This document shows, in pieces, positions 47,719 to 60,449 of a DNA stretch of 64,000 nt (the stretch's first letter is position 1; each line of letters opens with the position of its first letter). The notes beneath the pieces are model-generated. The model worked only from the letters and a program-made list of their open reading frames with translations, searched no databases and was not told where the DNA came from. The position numbers and the translations under genes were made by a program. The DNA is from Adineta steineri (lineage: Eukaryota; Rotifera; Eurotatoria; Adinetida; Adinetidae). The stretch spans positions 605,163-669,162 of the forward strand of contig CAJNOI010000027.1 of assembly GCA_905250115.1 (NCBI GenBank), in the 5' to 3' direction.

Positions 47719-50700
47719 ATGGCTGGTGCTTGTGGACGTTCGAATCGTAGTCAATCAAAAGCAATGATATTTGCACCTGGAGTAAGTTTTAGCAAAAAAA
47801 AACGTTTTAGTTTTTGATCATTATTATCTCGTTTATGATATTTAACTCAGTTGATTTTATTTGAATATTAGCTGTATATCATTCCAGTCGAATAAGTAAA
47901 ATCAAGATAGTATATTCGCTTGAATAAATCTTTTTTTTATTATATTTTGCATGTTAGTGTATTCTTGAGAAGAAGAAAAAAAATTGAGGAGGATTATTAA
48001 CTAAGAACGGATGGAAAGAAAATAAAGTAGTACTTTACACACGATATGTGTGCGTATCTATGTTGGCTGATGTTGAAAAAGAATAAGTGTGAAATAATGA
48101 AATATTAAAAAAAAACAATTATATAACCATATTTTGAATAGTACTTTATATATATCACTCAATGTTTGTAGTAAAAGTAGAATAATTTCGTGAAATACAA
48201 CAGGTGGTTAGAAGATACAATTGATTTTAGCCCATTATTACTAGAAAGTATCCTATAAATTTATTTAAAAGAGCAAGAGATAGACAGCAGAATATTTTAG
48301 TAGGTATTTAAGTCTGAAAGCTATATTTATAGTAAATACTTGAGCCAGAATGCATGACTTGTTCAAAAGGTTCTTTTGTAAAGTGTGTAAAAACTTAAAT
48401 TTCCAGGATAAAATCGTTTTTTTGTAAAAGAAATGGTGATTCGCTTAGAGGAAGCTCTTTTCATTAAGTTGTTTTCCGCTTGATGAGGGTGTTTTCGAGT
48501 ACTTTTTTTCATTTTTTAAAACTATATGGAGAGAAAAACTTTAAAAAAAAAGTTTTCTCTATACTAAAGTAAGGTCATGTTTGTCGCACAATATTTCAGT
48601 CGAAAGAGCTCGGAAAGAAAGAGTGACAGAGACAAAAGATATATATTATTCGATAGATACTTTAGGCTCTATAAAATAAACCATTCGTTATCTAATTTTT
48701 TTCTTCTTCTCTATTCAATACCTCGAAATATTTGTTTTCCAGGTATATTTACCTAAAAAAATATGAACTTTGTCTTATTTTTTTACTTGATAAAATACTA
48801 ACTGCATCAACTAGATTATTGAGAGTTTATGTCAATATGAACTTCTCAGAAAATTATGAATATAGTAAATGTTTACTATTAAGATTAAATTTAAAGTAAA
48901 TTGAATGAGGTAATTATTTCATAAGATTGTTAAATACCATCTGATATTATAATTTAATTGTGAATGAAACTCGACGAGAATTAACAAATTCTAAAAGACT
49001 GGTGATTTCTTGTACTGATACAATAAATATGATTTATCATATTTTCATTTCGAAGAATAAAAACAAATAAAATTTGAATTATTCTCGAGATCAATTGGAC
49101 AATATTACAGAAATTCTTTACTTCATCGAAAGTAAATAAGTAAAGATTTACTTTGTTAATTAAACAATGAATTTTTCTATGAGACAATTATTACGATCTT
49201 TTAATTGACAATAGTATATATATAGTGGAATCTTTCTTTTGGCATGTTGTAGTAGCATTATTCTACTTTACCTTTTTCTTACTGGCAGAATGGATTGTAT
49301 CGCGTGACTCAATGGATAAGCACACTTTTCTTCATTCATGAAAAATTGACTTAAATAGTTGGAAATGTGTGACGTCTCCAAATAGAGTATTCAACCATAT
49401 CTATCGGTTAAAAAATAATCTTTCATGAAATTTTAATCCTGATTTCATATAAGACTCTGAAAGTATATTAGCATACAGTTAATATCCAATTAATTACTTT
49501 TTTAGAAATAATAAATTGTCAAATAGATATTTAGAACATAATGTATGTGAAATTAAATAAAAGACAAATTTAAATATTACAATTTGACAGTCTTTTATCT
49601 GATGACTTAAAGAGTCAGTCATATAAGAATCTATTATGTTTGAAAAAATAATTAGTTATATTCCGTGTTATATTTGTTGAGTCTATATTAATTATATATA
49701 GTTTTCTTGCACGCTACAATGAAAACATAATATATAGACATTGTTTTTTCTTTTAACATATTTGTGCATGATAAACAGATGAGCGAATATATATTTTTGA
49801 ATGTTTTACAAAATAACGTCAGACATAGTTTTTGTTTATCTCATCTATAGACAATTGAATATAATAGATTTAGGAAGAAAATATTAAACTTTTTCCTCTC
49901 TTCAAATAACGGCTGATGGTTTTTTTAACCTCTCTGCACGTTATTACTTATTGTTTAGTATTTGATTAAGTACAATTTGTCAACAGATTTCTAATTAATT
50001 AATCATGTCTAAATGTCTTTCATAAAAAAAACTGACATTTGTACTAAAAAATGTCAACAATGATAGAATATGAAGTGCTTTCTCAGACAAAAAAGACACT
50101 AGTATGGGATTAATTCTTATTTTTATAATTAATGAGTGAATAGCCATGTATTCTCATATTATTTTTGAATTCAGACGATTTTTTATTCGATGGAGATATA
50201 AACAGTTTTTTTTTGCAAGACTTTAATTTTTAGATTAACAAAAACTGCTACTTGAATATTCTCAGTTAACAACACTATTAATCAGTTAAATAAGATAATA
50301 AGTTACTTTACTAATGTCTATAATTAATTTTTTTTAAAAAGAATTGTTTCAACCGCAACAGATGAGAAGACAGAAGAATAGTATACACAACTTTAACTAA
50401 TAAAAGAATCTAACAAAATGAAGCCATCCAGGTCATGATATATTTTTAGCACTATCCCTGGATCATTCCGTTTTATCTACAATATAAACTTACTATAAAA
50501 ACGGAAATAATCAAAATTTCTTAACATTAGAAAAAAAAAAGAATACTTCGACCTACGAATGAATCACGGTCAAAAATCTGTTGAGACTTCTAAATATACA
50601 GGGTGTCACAAAAATAATTACTTGAAAGTAAATTGGTCTAGCTTTACTATTTCATTTCACTGTACGACCTATCTTATTTTTCACAGTTGTTACCTTTAAT

Positions 50701-53700
50701 ATATCTATCATTTAAAAACAAAATAGTTCATAAAGTCAAATTGAATAATAAAGCTATATTTTAAAAAAAATTCGACATATTTATGTCATGGTATACTACT
50801 AGACAAACATGAAAACTACATAAAATATTGATAAATAATCTAATAAAATCTTTCTTTAGAGAATCATTTATTATTGATTCTATTTGAAAATAATACATCA
50901 AAGTCTTGTTGATCTTATTTTGATATTAAATAAAATATTTCATATGCTTGATAAAACATAAGCTTTCTCTCGTCGTGTTAGAATCTTGTTTTTTTAAGTT
51001 GATAAAAACAAAAATATGCAGTCAACTATAAAATCCGTTCGTTGTTATTTTTTTAAACTAATTCTATTGTCATAATCGTTCTAAATAACATCAAACAATT
51101 CATTATTCAGATCTGTTGCATATTAATGTGTTAAATTCTCCAGAGAATTTTTTTGTCATAATATTGATTGTACTGAAGTGGGAATAGAAAAACATATGTC
51201 AGTAAAAACTCTTCAAAATCAGACAGAACTGACGCAAGAACAAAAAAAAACAATTATACTAATGAACAGAATGTTGATAGACTAGGTTTTTTTTTTTTTT
51301 ATTTCACAATACTTCACAAACGGAAATGATAGTCATTACAATACATGTATTTCCTTGTGATCAGATCAAAAGGATAGAGAAAATTTTCATCAACGGTGAA
51401 TATATATATATAAATGTTTACAAAATAAAATATTCGTATTACACTCTTTTTTTCTAATTAGTTAATGACAAAAATTAATCTAGGTAAATAAAACTTTCTT
51501 GATATTTTTTTTTCTCTTTCCATGGAATATATATATATGTCTGATGAATCAGATACGTAACTTGTTATTTTTCACTTTATAAAAAAATATTAAAGTTCTA
51601 CAGATCTAGTTTTTTTTCAAATGCAGGTAAAACTAAAAGCTTTTTTTAATAACATTTGCTATGCTTTATCAATTTAATATTGGATAATATGATTTAACAT
51701 GAATAGAAAAGAAAATGTTTTCCAACCATAAACTAACATATCTCTTCTTTTTTTTTAGTTTATTTAGTAGTTTAATGTAAGAGATTTCTTTTGAACAAAA
51801 GTATATATCAGTGAAGTATATAACAGAGCTCGACATGTTGCGTGCGTCACAACGTATTTTTAAATTTAATGAATAAAGAACTTGTTCAAAAAAGCAAGTA
51901 AAAAGTTTGTTTTTTTAATAGAAGATTTCTGTTCATTATAAGAAAATTTAAATCGATAATAGTATAGAGCCTAAAGAAATCTAAGGTACATTCACTTAGA
52001 ATTAAATTGTGGCCTTCTTTTTTTTTTTTGTTTTCATCTTATACATCATCTCATTGTCGTCATCGGTTTCTTTCGAAGTTTCTTCTTTTATTCTCATTTT
52101 GTTTTTGATCATAAGCGAACAAACCCGATTACTCTTGTGAGAGTATCTAAGGGTGAATTCAATCGCGAATAGTGACTAAAGAAATGAAACAAAAAAAAAA
52201 AAAAGAAGAAAAAGATAGACAGAAAAAGGGAAAACTATGTCATTATTAATTCCACGAATGACTTCTTGAGATGTCAATGTAAAAAGAAAAAAGATGTAGA
52301 TTTCATTGATTGAAATGATCACATTGATGTATATATTATAGATTTATCGAATTCTAATTATCATTATCCTGTAGTTTAATAAAGAGTAAAAGAAATTGGT
52401 CACATGTATGGAATATAATTTTCTTTCCTAAGAAAAAATAATAATAATGATAAATAGAAAGAAAGAAGGTAACGAAGGCAAAAAAAGAGAAAGGAAGAAA
52501 GAAGGTGCTGATTCTTTGCTCAATCGTATGGACTATCTACATTTTGTATGTCGAGCCGATAAAACTTCTAACATTCATTTATTCTTATTACCTAAATCGC
52601 TCTCTCACACACACACACACACAGACACATATACACTGTCTCATTTACTCGTTCGTTTGCTCACTCGCTCGTTTGTTCGCTTCCTCCTGAGTTGGAAGTG
52701 AGGTTTTTTTTAGCAAAACGTTTCTTCATTTTTTTGTCATTTCTCATACGGAAAAGAGTATAGTGCTTTCTCCCTTTCTCTTTGTCGCTGCAGTATTTCC
52801 TATTCTTTTCTTTCTTTCTCTCTCTTTGTCTACAACTACTACTGAGTGATTATTACTCAACTAAAAAAAAGAAGAAGATAGAAATTCAGAGACAGAGAAA
52901 GCAAGAAACAACAAGAAAGATGATAGAAGAATTCGAGACGGACTATTGCACGTTGATGTGCATGTGAGCATGTGTGTATGTGTATATATTTGAAAGTGAG
53001 GGTGTACTTTCTACTATCACCCACTATATAATCACAGCATCGAAAAAAATCTTATTGTTTTGTTTGTTTGTCAACTCGAAATACTATGGCACTTGATAAG
53101 GTAAGAAAGAAAGAAAATTATTTTTGTAATAATTAATTTAAAAAATTTTGTTTTTCTTGATCAAAAAAAAACGAATGATATAGATATACTATATAAATTT
53201 TCATAAAAATATTGACATCTCTTAGAGATCAAAACAACGTCTATTTTTTTCTATTTTTCATTGTTTTATTAATGTTTGATACGATCAAAAGATATCAGAT
53301 AACTATTCTATAGAAAGTTCATTATAAAATTATACAACTAATCTTCTTGTTTTTTTTCTTGTTGTTGTCAATATCTGTCATTTCAGTCGTTATTTAGTTA
53401 ATTTATTCTAGACATTTAATTTACAAATTTTCTCATATAGTTTATCATAAATTAACAATATCGTAATAATTTATAAAAGAAAAAAAGAAATATATGGGTG
53501 CACATTAACTTTTATGATGATATATATATATATACATATATATGTTTTCTTGTTATTTTTAGTCTAAATAACATTCACTGTAATTTACATCGGAAATTTT
53601 TAATTTTCTTCCTTTTCTTTTTGTTCTTTCTCATTATATTATTTCGTCTTTTAGAAAATATTCTTAAAGCTAATCGATCGTTTATTTATAGAAGAAAAAA

Positions 53701-55343
53701 TTGTACGTCACGCACAATTTATTCTTATTATCAGCTTGATAGAAATTCGCCCACCTGCATATCTGTTTTCTTGTTTTATTAACTAGAACAAATAATAACC
53801 TATATCACCTGACAAATATATATATCAACTACATATAGAAGAGAGAGAGAGAAAAAAAATGAGAAGAAAATGTCAGAGATTAATTAACAGTGTGAGTACT
53901 AGTATGTTTTCTAGCTGCGTGTTGTTTGAATCAAAGAGAGAATGAGCATACATTTGTTATGTTCTCTTGAGAACGACCACAAAAGTGACGGGTTGCTTAT
54001 TGCTGCTGTTGATGACGTGTGAGGAGTAAAGGATAAGATGTATATGAGTGTGAAGAAATAAGAAAAGTCGAATAAGTTCGAAAGCGTTCAATAGTTATGC
54101 TCTGCTCTTTTCCTCCTACTCCTCCTTCCTCCCTTTCTAATTCTTTTTATCATATATTTTCTATGTTGACTGTTGTCTATAAGGAAAAGACACTTGACAG
54201 CTGAAAGACATATTTCAGATTATCATCTATTATTTGTTTCTCTTCAAAGTTCAATAAATAAATTTTCTTCTGATTTATTTTAGCCAAATAAAGATTCGTC
54301 AACACCCTTTCGGGTTATGCCCGATCAGAGTACAGACTATCGAATCGTTGTTTTTGGTAGTGCTGGAGTTGGTATGTAATACTTATTGTATTTAAAATTT
54401 CGTTTAATTTTTTTACTTCACAAAAAAAGGTAAAACAAATTGTGTACTTCGTTTTGTAAACGGACAATTTCGTGAAAATTATATTCCAACAGTTGAAGAT
54501 ACATATCGACAAGTTGTATCTTGTAATAAACAAATAACAACTTTACAGATAACTGACACGTAAATAAGAAAAATCAATTGAATTTATGTATGATTTACTT
54601 TTGTTTTTTCTTTTCTTAGTACCGGTGCACATCAATTTCCAGCTATGCAAAGATTAAGTATACAAAAAGGACATGCATTTATATTAGTTTATTCTATAAC
54701 AAGTAAACAATCATTTGAAGAATTAAAACCAATATATGATCAAATACGTGAAATAAAAGCTGAACAACAAAATGAAACACCGATTTTACTAATGGGTTGT
54801 AAACTAGATGAAGCAGCATGTCGTGAAGTAACAGAAAATCTTGGTAAACAATTAGCAGCACATTGGTCATGTGCATGGATTGAAACATCAGCTAAAACAA
54901 ATTCAAATATACGTGAAGCATTCCAAGAACTTCTTAAATTAGATAAAAAAAGACAATTTAATTTTAATGTTGATCAAGATGGACATTTAATTGAAGATAA
55001 TAGTAATACACCAGCTCCTTCATCTCCTTCTTCACATGGTGGTAAACGATCAACACCAACAACAAATTCAAGTTCATCAACAACAATAAATAGTGGTAGT
55101 AGTCCAAATGTAACTGATATAGCAACAGGAGGATCTGTTTCAACACGACCAACAACACCTATGTCACATGGAAATAAATCTAGTCGAACATCAGTTGTAT
55201 CAACATCAAGTACATCAATAACAAATATAAAAAAAGGTTCACGAACCGCAGGTGAACAGACAGATTTAACTGTAAATTCGATTGGATCAAAAAAGACTTC
55301 ACCCTCTGATACATCATCAAGTCGAAAATGTTTAATTATGTAA
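47719..55343 (+). CDS. DIRAS2: Di-Ras family small GTPase with extended C-terminal region and alternative first exons
   Basis: Shared exons 54284-54371, 54430-54559 and 54620-55343 are preceded by either exon 1a (47719-47781, [12 protein letters not shown]...) or exon 1b (53086-53100, MALDK), both phase 0. The conserved Di-Ras start MPDQSTDYR lies at 54317 inside the first shared exon, giving a 302-aa core. Diagnostic Di-Ras features: [11 protein letters not shown] switch I region, [16 protein letters not shown] switch [19 protein letters not shown], and a CAAX box CLIM for prenylation. About 130 Ser/Thr/Pro-rich residues sit between the G domain and CAAX; vertebrate Di-Ras is about 199 aa. 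Several G-box residues depart from the Ras consensus (see findings). The gene symbol is family-level; DIRAS1 and DIRAS2 cannot be told apart. Confidence 0.9.
47782..53085 (+). other. 5.3-kb intron or inter-promoter region of the Di-Ras gene
   Basis: The largest gene-free stretch in the window. It is AT-rich, with a small hairpin near 48527-48558 (AGAGAAAAACTT...AAGTTTTCTCT), a TE-like fragment near 50599-50625 beginning CAGGGTGTCACAAAA, a CA microsatellite at about 52605-52623, and purine tracts near 52190-52230 and 52450-52505. No coding region is supported. The last kilobase likely holds the promoter of exon 1b. Confidence 0.6.
52605..52623. repeat. CA dinucleotide microsatellite
   Basis: An unbroken run of about nine CA units. 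Confidence 0.85.
53101..54283 (+). other. Intron between Di-Ras exon 1b and the shared exons
   Basis: 1.18 kb, AT-rich with TA and GA runs (53519-53540, 53839-53860). No coding sequence or RNA gene recognised. An ORF at 53498-53782 is low-complexity. Confidence 0.6.
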
Positions 55344-56874
55344 ACAAGAAAAAAAAATTCTCTTTCTCTCTCTTTCTCTTATTTTCTTTTTCTTCTTTCC
55401 CTAATGTCTTTTGTTTTTGTGTATCTATTTTTGTATAATGGTTGCAAGCACCCATTCCGTAACTGACACTAAAAGTAGTAGTCGATTTCCGTTACTTTTC
55501 TTTTCTACATTAAAAAAAATTCAAGATAAGACTTCATCACACATAATCAAACTTTTGAAATTATATTCATCATCATATGATATTACATATACATAAAAAA
55601 AAGAAAACCTATTTTAATGAATAAGTCTTTCTTTCTTTTTTGTTTTGTCAATAATCGGAAGTCGATCTATTGTTCAAATTAAATAGAGACAATTGATTTT
55701 ATCGATGAATAAGAGAAAAAAAATAGTTTAATGAAAGTTCTCCGGTTTTTTTTCTTCTTTTTCTATAATGATCATAGAGAGATCATTTTTCTTTTTCCCG
55801 AAAAAAAAGATATGTCAAGCTTCGAAGTATTGTTAAGTCAAAATATATTTATTCATCGAACCATTACTTATAGCCTCGACTAGTCAGCTATTCAATAGTT
55901 CGATCATTTATTAATAGAACTAGACATATTCTATCGATATTATATGATTTATATCGATCAAATTTTTTGTTATTTCTATTTTCAACCCGAAACAATCATA
56001 ATGACTGAAAAATTTATATACGTAGATTAATATGTTTTGTTTATATAACTCAATTACTAATATTTAATATTATTTTTAAACATATTATGCTAGTTTACAA
56101 ATGTCTTATGTTAATATTAAAATATATTGAAGCAAATTAAGCATAAAGAAAAAAAATTCTTTTCTTATAATAGAATGAATGTGTAAATTATGTTTCATAT
56201 GAATTTTATTGGGATTCATTTTCAAGTAAGTTCTCTCATAAAATTAGTATTCCTATAATGTCATTAAGATGATCAATTATGAAAGACACAAAATAAACTT
56301 TCTAGAGATTTATATGAATAACAAAATGATACTTAAATATATATATATATACATGAATATTAACTAATTATGGAAAGCAATTACTATTTTCAGTACTTTA
56401 AGTGCATCATTTATGCAATGAAATTATTTGTTATTGTATTCAAATTACTTGAAATATTCGAAAAACAATAAATTTTAAAAACTTGATTTGTAAAATCTCT
56501 ATTTTTTTTCTCTCCGTGGTTTTACTGATTAAAGATCAAGTATAACAATTAGTTTTTGTTCTACATATTTGTCATTATTATCATTATCATCAATGATTAT
56601 AGGGAACGATAAAAATATTTATTCGACCTTAGAGATTTGAAATGTATGATTTTACATATAAAGAAAAAGTTGATCAAATATTTAGATTTAACCAGATGTC
56701 TGGCAAGATCAATATAATTAATAAAAACTTTTTTACTTCGATCAATCTGATTGGTTGTAAAACGAACTAATCAAAGAATATCCTATCAGCGTTGTTGCCG
56801 TCAGTCATCATCATCATCATTTATAAACACAAACAAAAAGAAAAACTAGAGATAATATTTTAATTTTATTTTAG
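55344..56874. other. Intergenic region between Di-Ras and NDUFS6
   Basis: AT-rich 3' UTR and spacer sequence with no supported gene. It ends with TTTTATTTTAG touching the NDUFS6 start codon. Confidence 0.5.
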
Positions 56875-57550
56875 ATGTCTCTATCATTTTTTCGAATCGG
56901 TTCACGCCGATGTATGTCTGTGTTTAAGACACAAGTGCCACCTTCTCCTGCTCCACCGGCAACATCATCTACCGAAAAATATGTTAAAGTTTATGATCGA
57001 GAAGAAGATGTTAATCAGAAACGTGTTACACTTCCTATAAATCGAGATCTATTTCCACCAGATACTCCAACACATACTGGTCAAGTATATGATCGTGATG
57101 ATTATCGAAATGTTCGATTTATGAATAAAGGAAAATTGGTTAGTTTATAATAAGAAATGTGTTTTTTTTCTTTTTAAAATAAATAATGTATCTTTCTTTA
57201 GGTAAATCCTCGATTTGCCATTGATTATATTCGTAATGATCCTGTTGTTGTATGTAGAACTCGTGGTGTCTGGTCTGATAGTGGCGGTCCATTAGGTCAT
57301 CCTAAAGTGTACATTAATTTAGTAAGATAATAAATGATTTTTTTGAATATACATTTTTTTTCTTGAAATATAAATTTAGGACAAACCTATTGTACACAGT
57401 TGTGGATATAGTGGTAGAAAATTTATACAGAAAAAATATTATGATGAAAGTAAACATGGACCATCGATTACCTATGAAGAATATACAGCACAAGTTCGAA
57501 ATGAAGAAGATTGTGCTTATGATGCATCGCATGCAACACCTTATCAATAA
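56875..57550 (+). CDS. NDUFS6: NADH dehydrogenase (complex I) Fe-S protein 6, mitochondrial
   Basis: Three exons: 56875-57138, 57202-57321, 57380-57550; 555 nt, 184 aa, phases consistent. The basic, Ser/Arg-rich N-terminus (MSLSFFRIGSRRCMSVF) is a plausible mitochondrial presequence. The core shows THTGQVYDRDDYRNVRF, NPRFAIDYI and GHPKVYINLDKPIV, the NDUFS6/zf-CHCC signature. This accessory subunit binds zinc and is needed for late complex I assembly. Here only His121 and Cys136 of the four expected ligands are kept: the first Cys position is Trp112/Ser113 and the last is Ser139. The protein continues about 40 residues beyond the usual end. The start ATG follows an AG acceptor directly, and a poly(A) signal overlaps the stop codon. 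Confidence 0.92.
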
Positions 57551-57551
57551 A
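57546..57551 (+). terminator. Poly(A) signal overlapping the NDUFS6 stop codon
   Basis: AATAAA is formed by the last Gln codon, the TAA stop and the next base. Its position so close to the stop fits a very short 3' UTR before VPS26. Confidence 0.5.
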
Positions 57552-57684
57552 CTTCTTAAATCTCCTCTCTTATTTTTCCTTGTTCTTCTTTTTTTTGTCA
57601 TTTTCTTGTAGTGTAAACAAAACAGACAATAACAGAACATTTTTTTTTCTTTTTCTTTTCCGTTAATTTGTAGATTATTTAATA

Positions 57685-59278
57685 ATGGATTTATTGGGTT
57701 TAGGATCGAAAGTTGATATTGATTTTTTACTTGATCCACAAGGTCAACGAAAACAAATTGAAGTTAAACTTGATGATAATAATACTAAACGAACATTACA
57801 ATATATTTATTATGATGGTGAAGATGTTGGAGGAATGGTAAATAGAATTAGATCAAATTTCATCTGTTATCTAATTGCAAAAAAAAATATTTAGGTACAA
57901 ATCAAATTAAAAAAGAATAGTAAAGTAGAACATCAAGGTATCCGATTGGAATTTATTGGACAAATTGGTTAGTATTATTTTCTTTTCTATAATCTTTGAC
58001 AGTGATGTATATTCGAATCACTAATCATAATTTTAACTATTCTAAACTGTCACGTATTAACAGACATAGAAAGAAAAAATAGCATGATCCTATCTTAAAA
58101 GATTAGTATGCTTAGGAATAATTATTATAATTAAAAATAAAAATATATGATAATGATGAGATATATGACGGAACTAAACTAGAATATGAGGAAAAGAAGA
58201 GTCCTTAGGTAATTTAAATAGAATTTTTGTTTTTGTAGAAATGTTAAATGATCGTAGTACAGTTCATGAATTTATTAATTTATCAAAATTACTTGCTTTT
58301 CCGGGTGAATTAAATGAAAGTACATCTATAGGTAAATATAAACTAATCTATTTTTCTTAACTATCACTTTTCTTCAAGATTTTCATTTTCCAAATGTTGA
58401 AAAACCTTATGAATCTTATATTGGTGTGAATGTTAAATTAAGGTATAAATTTACTAAAGAAATTTTCTATGTAAAATTAATTGAAAACTTTTTAAATTAG
58501 ATATTTTCTTCGTTTAACAATTATAAGACGTTTTACAAATACTGTATCCGAACGTGATATATGCGTTCAACAATTATCTCAATATCCTGAAATAAATAAT
58601 AGTATTAAAATGGAAGTTGGAATTGAAGATTGTTTACATATTGAATTTGAATATAATAAATCGAAATATCATTTAAAAGACGTGATTGTTGGAAAAATTT
58701 ATTTTTTACTTGTTCGAATTAAAATTAAACATATGGAAATAGCTATTTTAAAAAAAGAAAGTACTGGTAGTGGACCAAATATTTATGCTGAAACTGAAAC
58801 AGTGGCAAAATATGAAATTATGGATGGTGCACCTGTTCGAGGTAAACTATTTTCGAGAAAAAAACAATAAGTTATGTGATATTGTTGTCTTCTTAGGTGA
58901 AAGTATTCCCATTCGACTATTTTTGGGTGGTTACGATTTAACACCAACAATGAAAGATATTCAAAGAAAATTTTCAGTTCGATATTTTCTTAATTTAGTT
59001 CTAGTTGATGAAGAAGAACGACGTTATTTTAAACAACAAGTAAATTGTTATTTTTATTTGAAATTTTTGATTTGTTTTTTTTTGCTTAGGAAATTGTTCT
59101 TTGGAGAAAACAAGATAAAATTAAACAAAAAAATTCTGCTAGACAATATGCACAATTTGAACCTCCAAATTTAGCTATGAAATCAGAAGATAGTCTAGCA
59201 GGCTTAAGTGGTGATGAAAATTCTCCAGTTAATGGACCTTCATCATCTGGTAATAATAGCGATTCACCTAGTGATTGA
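57685..59278 (+). CDS. VPS26: Retromer subunit VPS26
   Basis: Seven exons: 57685-57837, 57895-57967, 58239-58331, 58379-58442, 58501-58841, 58897-59039, 59090-59278; 1056 nt, 351 aa, phases consistent. The arrestin-like fold is highly conserved, with long exact matches to animal VPS26: [60 protein letters not shown] and [19 protein letters not shown]26 with VPS35 and VPS29 forms the retromer core on endosomes and sorts cargo to the trans-Golgi or plasma membrane. The C-terminal tail is Ser/Asn/Gly-rich and lineage-specific. The gene begins only 134 nt after NDUFS6 on the same strand. Confidence 0.97.
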
Positions 59279-60449
59279 TAATACAATAATGTCATGATTT
59301 ATTTTGACCGATTTATAAATCTTTTTCTCTCTATATATATTTGAATGGTTTTCTTTTTGTGTATTTCATAGATTTTATTATTACTAATGTAAAAACAGAA
59401 TGTACTTTTTTTTTTGTATATTATGCAATATGCTTGTGTAAAAAGTCAAACCAAAAAAAAACATGCATGTATTGACCTAGTCGATCTCTGTTTCATTGTC
59501 GTTTTTTTTTCTTCTTCTATGAAACATATGTTCTTTCAATTTTGTCTTCGAATAGCTATAGAACAAAACCAAAAAAAAAAAGAATTCGTTGTAGGTGATT
59601 TATGGTTGAATGTATTTAAATATATCATTTCTATGTAAAGTATTTTCTTGTATAAAAATTCGACAGTAGAACAAGTTTTCACGATCATCTAATTTTTAAA
59701 TATAAATATTTAATATCAACTACAGTAATCGAAGCTGAATATCAGTTTATAAATTATGGATAAGATCATTACAATTCTTTCTCTTTTTTCTTGTAATGTT
59801 TCATGCATACACGCAACATTTGTTATTAGAATATTCTAATGTTCTTTTGAATTTATGTGAATACTGTAGAGTTACGAAAGGTAAGTAAACATTTGGAATA
59901 TTTTGCAATTCTATAAGTTCTTCACAAAAAATATGAAATGTTCCGCCACAATATATTATTATCTTGTAAATATAAAATGTCCAAAAATATATACATTTGA
60001 AAAATGAGGAAGGCAGTGTATAGTCGATAATGCAAAGATAAATCGAACGAAAATATGTTGTTGTTTTATTTCTTTACTATTTAATGTTTACACTATGTTG
60101 CATTGTGCAGTAACATTAGACGTTAGACTTAGAAGATGATGATTCATATAATGTATTTTTCTGGTTCTTTTTTGCCTGCTAGTTGATTTCGTGTATCTAT
60201 AACTAGTATAAGAGAAAGTAAAATGTTTACTGAACTACGCCTATACTATATTGGTTAACATATAATAATAGACATGAATAGAACGAGAAAAGAAGAAATC
60301 AGACTAGTTGTATAGATTTATTATCTTCTCTTTCTTATCATTTAATTTCGGTAAAACGAGTTTTGTTTATATTCGTGAGAAAAACAACTTGAAAAAAAAG
60401 TAAGCTTATATGATTTATTTTTTTATTTACTTTTTTTTTGTCTTTTTAG
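59279..60449. other. Region between VPS26 and the membrane-protein exon
   Basis: Contains the VPS26 3' UTR. A possible first exon of the next gene lies at 59796-59880 (ATG, 28 codons, then AAAG|GTAAGT) and its phase fits the exon at 60450. No other coding signal. Confidence 0.5.

Noticed and set aside
52447-52967. Overlapping small frames around a CA repeat
   Set aside because: Built from microsatellite and purine/pyrimidine tracts; more likely promoter or leader sequence of Di-Ras exon 1b.
57314-57739. 141-codon - strand frame across the NDUFS6-VPS26 junction
   Set aside because: Opposite strand to two well-supported genes, with no domain.
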